DNA of 64,000 bases from Terebella lapidaria (lineage: Eukaryota > Annelida > Polychaeta > Terebellida > Terebellidae), in assembly GCA_949152475.1 (NCBI GenBank), contig OX424556.1:58052451-58116450 (forward strand). The letters are read 5' to 3'. Shown piece after piece: positions 55,301 to 64,000 of this stretch (the first letter of the stretch is position 1; every line of letters starts with the position of its first letter). The notes under the pieces are model-generated. The model saw nothing but the letters and a program-made list of their open reading frames with translations. It searched no databases and was not told where the DNA came from. A program made the translations under genes and the position numbers.

Positions 55301-58300
55301 CCTGGCCACAGACCTGTTACATGGACCCAGGTACCCGAGGATCGAGTAGATATATCTTGTCACCAGTCCACAGACCTGTTACATGGAGCCAGGTATCCGA
55401 GGATCGAGTAGATACATCTTGTCACCTGGCCACAGACCTGTTACATGGACCCAGGTATCCGAGGATCGAGTAGATATATCTTGTCACCTGGCCACAGACT
55501 TCTTACATGGACCCAGGTATCCGATAATCGAGTAGATATATCTTGCCACCTGGCCACAGACCTGTTACATGGACCCAGGTATCCGAGGATCGAGTAGATA
55601 TATCTTGTCACCTGGCCACAGACCCGTTACATGGACCCAGGTATCCGAGGATCGAGTAGATATATCTTGTCACCTGGCCACAGACCTGTTACATGGACCC
55701 AGGTATCCGATTAATGAGTAGATATATCTTGTCACCTTCCCACAGACCTGTTTCATGGACCCAGGTATCCGAGGATCGAGCAGATATATCTTGTCACCTG
55801 GCCACAGACCTCTTACATGGACCCAGTTATCCGAGGATAGAGTAGATATATCTTGTCACCTGGCCACGGACCTCTTACATGGACCTAGGTATCCGAGGAT
55901 CGAGTAGATATATCTTGTCACCTGGGCACAGACCTGTTACATGGACTCAGGTATCCAAGGATCGAGTAGATATATCTTGTCACCTGGCCACAGACCTGTT
56001 ACATGGACCCAGGTATCCGAGGATCGAGTAGATATATCTTGTCACCTGGCCACAGATCTCTTACATGGACCCAGGTATCCGAGGATCGAGTAGATATATC
56101 TTGTCACCTGGCCATAGACCTCTTACATGGACCCAGGTATCCGAGGATCGAGTAGATATATCTTGTCACCTGGCCACAGACCTCTTACATGGACCCAGGT
56201 ATCCGAGGATCGAGTAGATATATCTTGTCACCTGGCCACAGACCTCTTACATGGACCCAGGTTTCAAAGGATCGAGTAGCTATATCTTGTCACCTGGCCA
56301 CAGACCTGTTACATGGACCCAGGTATCCGAGGATCGAGTAGATATATCTTGTCACCTGGCCACAGACCTGTTACATGATACAGGTATCCGAGGATCAAGT
56401 AGATATATCTTGTCACCTGGCCACAGACCTGTTACAGGGACCCATATATCCGAGGATCGAGTAGATATATCTTGTCACCTGGCCATAGACCTCTTACATG
56501 GACCCAGGTATCCGAGGATCGAGTAGATATATCTTGTCACCTGGCCACAGACCTCTTACATGGACCCAGTTATCCGAGGATCGAGTAGATATATCTTGTC
56601 ACCTGGCCACAGACCTCTTACATGGACCCAGGTATCCAAGGATCGAGTAGATATATCTTGTCACCTGGCCACAGACCTGTTACATGGACCCAGGTATCTG
56701 AGGATCGAGTAGATATATCTTGTCACCTGGCCAAAGATCTCTTACATGGACCCAGGTATCCGAGGATCGAGTAGATATATCTTGTCACCTGGCCACAGAC
56801 CTGTTACATGGACCCAGGTATCTGAAGATCGAGTAGATATATCTTGTCACCTGGCCACAGACCTCTTACATGGACCCAGGTTTCAAAGGATCGAGTAGGT
56901 ATATCTTGTCACCTGGCCACAGACCTGTTACATGGACCCAGGTATCCGAGGATAGAGTAGATATATCTTGTCACCTGGCCACAGACCTGTTACATGGATC
57001 CAGGTATCCGAGGATCAAGTAGATATATCTTGTCACCTGGCCACAGACCTGTTACATGGACCCATATATCCGAGGATCGAGTAGATATATCTTATCACCT
57101 GGCCACAGACCTGTTACATGGACCCAGGTATCCGAGGATTGAGTAGATATATCTTGTCACCTGTCCACAGACTTGTTACATGGACTCAGGTATCCGAGGA
57201 TCGAGTAGATAAATGTTGTCACCTGGCCACAGACCTCTTACATGGACCCAAGTATCCGAGGATCGAGTAGATATATCTTGTCATCTGGCCAAAGACCTGT
57301 TACATGGACCCATGTATCCCAGGATCGAGGAGATATATCTTGTCACCTGGCCACAGACCTGTTACATGGACCCAGGTATCCGAGGATCGAGTAGATATAT
57401 CTTGTCACCTGCCCACAGACCTGTTACATGGACTCAGGTATCCGAGGATCGAGAAGATATATCTTGTCACCTGGCCACAGACCTCTTACATGGACCCAGG
57501 TTTCAAAGGATCGAGTAGGTATATCTTGTCACCTGGCCACAGACCTGTTACATGGACCCAGGTATCCGACAATCGAGTAGATATATCTTGTCACCTGGCC
57601 ACAGACCTGTTACATGGATCCAGGTATCCGAGGATCGAGTAGATATATCTTGTCACCTTGCCACAGACCTGTTACATGGACCCAGGTATCCGAGGATTGA
57701 GTAGATATATCTTATCACTCGCCCACAGACCTGTTACATGGACGCAGGTATTCGAGGATCGAGTAGATAGATCTTGTCACCTGGCCACAGACATGTTACA
57801 TGGACCCAGGTATCCGAGGATCGAGTAGATATATCTTGTCACTCGGCCACAGACCTGTTACATGGACCCAGGTATCTGAAGATCGAGTAGATATATCTTG
57901 TCACCTGGCCACAGACATGTTACATGGACCCAGGTATCCGAGGATCGAGTAGATATATCTTGTCACTCGGTCACAGACCTGTTACATGGACCCAGGTATC
58001 TGAAGATCGAATAGATATATCTTGTCACCTGGCCACAGACCTCTTACATGGACTGAGGTATCCGAGGATCAAGTAGATAAATGTTGTCACCTGGCCACAG
58101 ACCTGTTACATGGACCCAGGTATCCGAGGATCGAGTAGATACATCTTGTCACCTGGCCACAGACCTGTTACATGGACCTAGGTATCCGAGGATCGAGTAG
58201 ATATATCTTGTCACCTGGTCACAGACCCCTTACATGGACCCAGGTATCCGAGGATTGAGTAGATATATCTTGTCACCTGGCCACAGACCTGTTACATGGA

Positions 58301-59985
58301 CTCAGGTATCCGAGGATCAAGTAGATATATCTTGTCACCTGCCCACAGACTTGTTACATGGACCCAGGTATCCGAGGATCGAGTAGATATATCTTGTCAC
58401 CTGGCCACAGACCTGTTACATGGACCCAGCTATCTGAGGATCGAGTAGATATATCTTGTCACCTGGCCACAGACCTCTTACATGGACCCAGGTATCCGAA
58501 GAATGAGTAGATATATCTTGTCACCTGCCCACAGACCTGTTACATGGACTCAGGTATCTGAGGATCGAGTAGATATATCTTGTCACCTGGCCACAGACCT
58601 CTTACATAGACCCAGGTTTCAAAGGATCGAGTAGATAAATGTTGTCACCTGGCCACAGACCTGTTACATGGACCCAGGTATCCGAGGATCGAGTAGATAT
58701 ATCTTGTCACCTGGCCACAGACCTGTTACATGGATCCAGGTATCCGAGGATCGAGTAGATATATCTTGTCACCTGGCCACAGGCCTCTTACATGGACCCA
58801 GGTATCCGAGGAATGAGTAGATATATCTTGTCACCTGCCCACAGACCTGTTACATGGACTCAGGTATCCGAGGATCAAGTAGATATATCTTGTCACCTGG
58901 CCACAGACCTCTTACATGGACCCAGGTATCCAAGGATCGAGGAGATATATCTTGTCACCTGGCCACAGACCTCTTTCATGGACCCAGGTATCCGAGGATT
59001 GAGTAGATATATCTTGTCACCTGGCCACAGACCTGTTACATGGACTCAGGTATCCGAGGATCAAGTAGATATATCTTGTCACCTGCCCACAGACCTGTTA
59101 CATGGACCCAGGTATCCGAGGATCGAGTAGATATATCTTGTCACCTGGCCACAGACCTCTTACATGGACCCAGGTATCCAAAGAATGAGTAGATATATCT
59201 TGTCACCTGCCCACAGACCTGTTACATGGACTCAGGTATCCGAGGATCGAGTAGATATATCTTGTCACCTGGCCACAGACCTCTTACATGGACCCAGGTT
59301 TCAAAGGATCGAGTAGATAAATGTTGTCACCTGGCCACAGACCTGTTACATGGACCCAGGTATCCGAGGATCGAGTAGATATATCTTGTCACCTGGCCAC
59401 AGACCTGTTACATGGATCCAGGTATCCGAGGATCGAGTAGATATATCTTGTCACCTGGCCACAGACCTCTTACATGGACCCGGGTATCCGAGGAATGAGT
59501 AGATATATCTTGTCACCTGCCCACAGACCTGTTACATGGACTCAGGTATCCGAGGATCAAGTAGATATATCTTGTCACCTGGCCACATACCTCTTACATG
59601 GACCCAGGTATCCAAGGATCGAGGAGATATATCTTGTCACCTGGCCACAGGCCTCTTACATGGAGTCAGGTATCCGATGATCAAGTAGATATATCTTGTC
59701 ACCTGGCCACAGACCTCTTACATGGACCCAGGTATCCAAGGATCGAGTAGATATATCTTGTCACCTGGCCACAGACCTCTTACATGGACCCAATTATCCG
59801 AGGAATGAGTAGATATATCTTGTCACCTGCCCACAGACCTGTTACATGGACTCAGGTATCCGAGGATCAAGTAGATATATCTTGTCACCTGGCCACAGAC
59901 CTGTTACATGGACCCAGGTATCCAAGGATCGAGTAGATATATATTGTCACCTGGCCACAGACCTGTTACATGGACCCAGGTATCC
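52357..59985. repeat. 62-bp satellite array, about 123 units
   Basis: The array is 7.6 kb of head-to-tail 62-bp units. The unit includes TATCCGAGGATCGAGTAGAT, CTTGTCACCTGGCCACAGAC and CTGTTACATGGACCCAGG. Units are mostly 90 percent or more alike by eye. Rare variants recur at exact multiples of 62: GTCACCAGTCC at 54181 and 55359, and TTGCCACC at 54365 and 55543, are both 1178 bp apart (19 units). GAATGAGTAG at 58811 and 59493, and at 58501 and 59183, are both 682 bp apart (11 units). A TTTCAAAGG variant alternates every second unit near 53286-53540. Open frames across the array come from the scarcity of stops in the unit and are not genes. Confidence 0.95.
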
Positions 59986-60568
59986 AGACTCACGTGGGGT
60001 ACTGCCAAAAACTACAGATTGCAGGCATACAAAGTCACAACTAATATGGAATGTGTTAATGTGAATAACCAGAAGGGTCATATGCTGGAAAATATGACTA
60101 TATATCTTTTATGATTCCAAAGTTAATGATCAACTGATTGGACGAGTGTCCGGTCTGCCCTATTTCCTCCCTGGGTTCGTGTTACTGAGAGTTATTAAGT
60201 GTTGGAATAGTTAGGATGTACTATTAGGATGTATTTGCAGCCATACAAGAGGAGTGTCACCATTCGCAAGTTTGTGTAATAGGCGACTTCAATGCTCGCA
60301 TGGGACCCCTCTCACACTTGAACTCAACTGGATTAACATATGATGTGAACCCGGATACAGTGATAAATATGAACGGTAAAGACCTGCTATCACTCTGCAG
60401 TTCTTACAATCTCAAACCCATAAACCACCTGAACACTCACCAAAACAACATGTAATGGAGGGTTGACTTTCAGACAAGGACACAGATGGATATCACAACT
60501 CGACTGGGCAGTTTGCTCAGAGGGTGTAACAAACTGTATAAAAACACTTTAGCTTAGACCACCAGCCA

Positions 60569-61351
60569 ATGTTGCCAACTGACCACGCTCCTCTTCACCT
60601 CACACTAGAGTTTAGCAGATATGACACCAGCATCAGCCACCTCATGAAAGCAGCCCAGGAACTGGGATCGTATAACACCGGCCAACAGCACTCCACGAGC
60701 CGCCGCACCATAAAATCGCAGGATATCAGCGTCCCGAACATGCTGGATCAGCTGCCACAAGTTGAGCAGCTACTAGTGAAGTATCAGAGCATCGAGAACA
60801 TCGACGTTGTAGTGAAAGACTTAGCGGACACCATCTACGTGGCGGCTAAAAAGTCAGCTGTGAAACCTGTCACTCGCTCGTTGAACCCTCCGGATGTGTC
60901 CTTCGACCGTTGGAATCATATATTATCCCTTCAAGATGAAAAGAAAATTTGGGCTAGTAGAAACTGGAGAGGACAATTTGAACAACCAGATGTCAGTAAT
61001 GACACTCCCAAGGACGAATCATTCTGCGAGCACTTTGAAAAGTTACTAAACCCAGTGACACGCTTAGTCACTCCAGAATTAGACATGTCACTCCAACCAC
61101 TCATCCCAGTGCTGGATGATCCAATCCGACCAGAGGAAGTCTACTCAGCCATGATAAACCTCAAACCAAACAAAGCGGCAGGAACGGACGGAATAAGCCC
61201 GAACTCTTACCAGATAGCTGGATCCAACTGCCCTCTAGTGTCTTTAACAAAGTGTTCTTTGGTCAGTTCCCTATGGAATGGACATATACTAAACTCAGAA
61301 CTTTTTTCAAAAAAGGATGTAAAGCCGACCCCTCAAATTACAGAGGAATAA
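60569..61351 (+). pseudogene. LINE ORF2 part, before and into the RT domain
   Basis: 260 codons containing the linker and the first RT block, LKPNKAAGTDGISPNSYQIA. The last 40 codons are out of frame; the fitting reading continues in the next frame from 61252. Confidence 0.7.
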
Positions 61352-61877
61352 GTATCATCGGAGCTATACCCAAATTATACGACATGGTCTTGTCAAATAG
61401 GCTCAAACTCTGGTATAAGCCAGACCCGAACCAGGCAGGGGCTCAACCTGGTTGCGGGTGTGAGGAGCTCACGACCATGTCGACAGACAAGCATTAATAT
61501 ATTATCTCGCCCAGAAAGGATGCGGCCGTCACTTCTTGAATGTCTTTAAAAATGCAATGAACACCATAGGCAAAATAGGGGACCAAACATTTAAGACGTC
61601 CATAGGAGTGAAGCAAGGAGGAAGCTCAAGCTGTCTTGCATTCACGGCTAACATCGACTTAACAATACAAGCCGTAGAAGCTACAGGCAAAGATGACTGG
61701 CTAGATGACCTCAGTGTCCTTCACTTCATGGACGACACGATCATCCTAGCATCCTCTAGGACTAAACCCATCGACAAACTGCAGAAACTTAAAGACTGTG
61801 CCGACCAAATTGGCATGAAAATTCACCCATCAGTGATGTTGGCAGGAAAACTATTTTTTCTAACTACTATCAGTTAG
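61252..61877 (+). pseudogene. LINE RT core lacking motif A
   Basis: The first piece reads FFKKGCKADPSNYRGISIIG then NQAGAQPGCGCEEL. The second reads GVKQGGSSSCLAFTANID and motif C LHFMDDTIILASSR with both catalytic Asp residues. Between them (about 61485-61535) the sequence jumps from LIYY to LAQKGCGRHFLNV. The block that should hold motif A with its catalytic Asp is deleted, so this copy could not make active RT. Confidence 0.7.
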
Positions 61878-62611
61878 ACAGAGCACCTGCAACGACATCA
61901 TCTACATCGAAAGTGGGATGGCGGATGCCAAAAGTATCATCACAGACAAGCAAGCCTACTTCTTGAAAAAACTCCCGTCTACAGGAGACTTGTATGTCTT
62001 GACAGCCGTGAACAAAGCCATCACATGCAAGTCCCCGGCAGGCTTGAAGCTACAGGAACTCCAGGGGCTAGCCACATCTCAAACGGACAATTTCCTCAAT
62101 GAAACGAAAACCAGAATGCAAACCTCCGAAAGTTCCAGAGGAAAACATATGTCTGCATGAACTCAAAGCTCCTCCCATGCTCAGCACTGCTGCCCCATGC
62201 ATCTGTACTCAACTCTTTATCTGAACTTTTAAATCCTGACTCACAAGAACTGGCTAAAACAGCGCACTATTGCTATCAGACTTTATCGTATTTTAGGATG
62301 TAACATATATGCGTAACATGTGCTGATTCTATGGATTGACTTTTACAAGCATTATACAAATGTGGAAATGAAGATCTCTCTCTACGAACCACAAATTTCT
62401 CTCACCCGATTTTCTGCTCAAACTCTTTGTGGCTTAGTAAATGTCAATTATAAGCCAATGTAAAGTATGATTGTTTATGTCAATAAACTATACTACTACA
62501 ACTATTAGTTACAATTTTAACTGCTGTTTGATGTTGTTTCCATGACTTGGAATAATTCATAATGATTAGACTGATATCGTTTCCTCTCTACTAGCTCCAC
62601 TAGTTGCCGTT

Positions 62612-62800
62612 TTAATCTGAAAACATGGGATTCAGATGGGAATCAGCATTGAAGTCGCCTATTACACTATGATGGGAATCATTGGATCTAGCCTGTACCA
62701 ATTCTTTGCTTGCACTGTACTGGGAGGCACAATGTATTGTATAATTTGCTGCAATCCTTCTTTGACACATAGTTGGGGCGGTTGTCATTAATTGCACCAG
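62612..62800 (-). mobile_element. LINE endonuclease scrap, minus strand
   Basis: The minus-strand reading HHSVIGDFNADSHLNPMF matches the HHSQVCVIGDFNAR block of the LINE at 60230. It is a short inverted fragment of the same or a related family. Confidence 0.5.
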
Positions 62801-63120
62801 AATAGTTGCCGATCAGATATTCTCAGTTGCCACAAGCACACACACAAAAAGCTCCACTAGTTGCCACTGAAATGTTGATGGCAATGGTCACGAATGATTG
62901 TAGGCCCTTGATAGATCATATAGCTCACAGTGAATGATAGGAATAATTGGTGGTATGCCTGTGGAAATTTACGTGAGCAATTATCCAAGATTTTTACTGA
63001 AAACCACAGAGATCGGTCCAGTTTGACAACTTGTTGTTAGTTATAAGAGTGCTATATGGAGATGAAATAATATTATTCAGGTATTATTCTGAGTAGAATA
63101 TTGATGTTGTTGTTTCGCAG
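62801..63120. other. Unassigned AT-rich sequence
   Basis: Possibly intronic if the exon at 63121 is real; otherwise nothing recognised. Confidence 0.25.
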
Positions 63121-63181
63121 TTGAAGTGTGTTCGTCTGCCATTCCTCGTTCCTGTCATCATCCTCAAAGTTACTGATTCTG
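63121..63181 (+). CDS. Possible 61-bp internal host exon
   Basis: A T-rich tract and acceptor (TGTTGTTTCGCAG) end at 63120, and a strong consensus donor (G|GTGAGT) follows at 63181-63182. The phase-0 reading LKCVRLPFLVPVIILKVTDS is open. Only the splice signals and the open frame support it, and no domain is recognised. Confidence 0.3.
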
Positions 63182-63529
63182 GTGAGTACCTTGTCCTTTA
63201 ATGCCTAAGTCACATTTGCACCGATGCCTCCTCAGATGTGGTTACGATGCGCGAAAAGGCTGAAATTTGGCCATTTCGGCCGGTCACCCACCGAGCGCCG
63301 GAGGGTCATCCGTGACTGTCGGGCAGCAATCGGACATCGTAGACACGTCGGTGGAGGCATCGGAAGAAAATAACGCAGAGTTATTTTCTTGCGGCGACCG
63401 GTGGAAAAAATGACATCGCCTGTTAACCGTTATCACACCTGCCGGCGACCGATCATAGCTCCTCCATGTGCCCACCGGGCGCCGAGGGGATCGATACAAT
63501 TTATCGGCCGATTGATATGAGTAGTTCAC

Positions 63530-63747
63530 CAGGCGATCACCGCAGGGTATCCTGTCATGCGCCGATGGATGTGCGGTGGGTGTTTTTCAGATTATCGATC
63601 GATTTTGACATACGAGACGGTCAACGCAGGGTATCTTGCCAGGCCCCGATGGATGTGCGGGAGGTGCTTTTCCGATATTCGGCCTATTTGTACATACGAG
63701 ACGGTCACCTAGCAGTTATCTGTAGGGTACCGTGGGGTTTCCGATAG
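63530..63747. repeat. 84-bp tandem repeat, two and a half units
   Basis: Units share GATGGATGTGCGG and ACATACGAGACGGTCA with a GGGTATC block. Because the unit is a multiple of three, one plus frame (63466-63747) reads through as 28-residue repeats (RRVSC-APMDVR). The GC-rich sequence upstream (63280-63500) contains related CACCGGGCGCC-like pieces. Coding status is unknown. Confidence 0.6.
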
Positions 63748-64000
63748 GGCGTGATTGGTTGGCCGGTTGATACCCATTATCTTATGGATAATATTTATTA
63801 ATTATTTTTTTGTCTATTATCTTCATTAATTATTTTTTGTGTCTATTAATTTGTCTCTTGATTACTTGTCTATTAGTTTTTGTCTAAGCGATTTGATAAT
63901 AATTTGTATTAACTGGTATATTGTCTAAAATTAAACAGGGTCTCCGAAAGTACTGTGAAACCATCTATTCTAGAAGTGGTATAAACCAAATGTGGATATT
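63748..64000. other. AT-rich unassigned end of window
   Basis: Imperfect repeats of TGTCTATTA and TTAATTATTTTT near 63800-63890; no gene. Confidence 0.35.

Larger units (their letters stand above)
60230..62505 (+). mobile_element. Decayed LINE with endonuclease and RT remnants
   Basis: The order is endonuclease fragment (CVIGDFNARMG near 60260-60300), a linker and RT part at 60569-61351, RT pieces at 61252-61497 and 61536-61877, and a C-terminal piece at 61918-62160. Next comes a 3' UTR ending in AATAAACTATACTACTACA near 62480-62505. The RT frame and element strand are plus. Several frameshifts and stops break it. The 5' end is missing. The RT motifs (below) are unlike those of the LINE nested in Gypsy A, so it is another clade, which I cannot name with confidence. 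Confidence 0.8.

Noticed and set aside
52357-59985. CRISPR-like array
   Set aside because: The whole 62-bp unit is repeated without unique spacers and the context is eukaryotic.
56251-60114. Open frames of 68-112 codons (MDPGIRGSSRYI type) in the satellite
   Set aside because: They follow from the 62-bp unit having few stops; frame shifts every unit and they end at random unit variants. No start context or conservation of frame.

Overview
The window is eukaryotic and almost wholly repetitive. Very few host exons are visible, and the space is filled by Ty3/Gypsy LTR elements, AP-endonuclease LINEs, short DNA transposons, one tRNA-derived SINE and large tandem arrays. The mix (Gypsy copies with 4-bp target duplications, LINEs with short tandem 3' tails, a 134-bp GGTCA-rich array, a long 62-bp satellite) suggests a marine invertebrate, perhaps a mollusc or other lophotrochozoan. 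That placement is an inference; no diagnostic host gene fixes it. Layout from left to right follows. 63-1032 holds remnants of a RecQ-like helicase gene in three pieces, the last lacking the DEAH-box residues. 3298-20764 is Gypsy element A on the plus strand, with both LTRs, a TAAT target duplication, gag, pol and a long extra coding region after pol (here called ORF3). Two LINEs are nested in it, one in the 5' LTR (about 3541-4633) and one after ORF3 (about 16664-19765). 20765-22113 holds LINE remnants and a 311-bp inverted-repeat element. 22121-26302 is Gypsy C, an old truncated minus-strand relative. 27060-27480 is a LINE scrap. 27578-40263 is Gypsy B on the minus strand, the same family as A, with both LTRs and a TTTA target duplication. 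40491-41155 is a hAT-type non-autonomous element with a perfect 8-bp target duplication, sitting beside LINE 3' ends. 41640-45020 is AT-rich and mostly unassigned. 45180-48310 is a degenerate minisatellite open in several frames on both strands, followed by a possible terminal exon. 48550-51170 is a complex repeat with a 134-bp array invaded by a SINE. 51895-52022 is a 128-bp inverted-repeat element with a perfect 8-bp target duplication. 52357-59985 is a 62-bp satellite of about 123 units with higher-order structure. 60230-62505 is a decayed LINE, and 62600-64000 holds another LINE scrap, a possible 61-bp exon and an 84-bp repeat.

The most unusual content is in the Gypsy family. A and B carry about 3 kb of coding sequence downstream of pol whose product does not look like an envelope protein. 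It has a disordered N-terminus with two conserved blocks, a central CPFC and Cys/His-rich part, a proline-rich linker and a C-terminal coiled coil. The whole family is also visibly enriched in the pentamer CGGAC in all three codon phases and in non-coding parts. The two LTRs of A differ by about three substitutions and one 4-bp indel over roughly 615 bp, so A is young and its nested LINEs are younger. C is much older.

Limits: everything here was read by eye. Family names rest on motifs, not searches, and most boundaries of old fragments are approximate to tens of bases.
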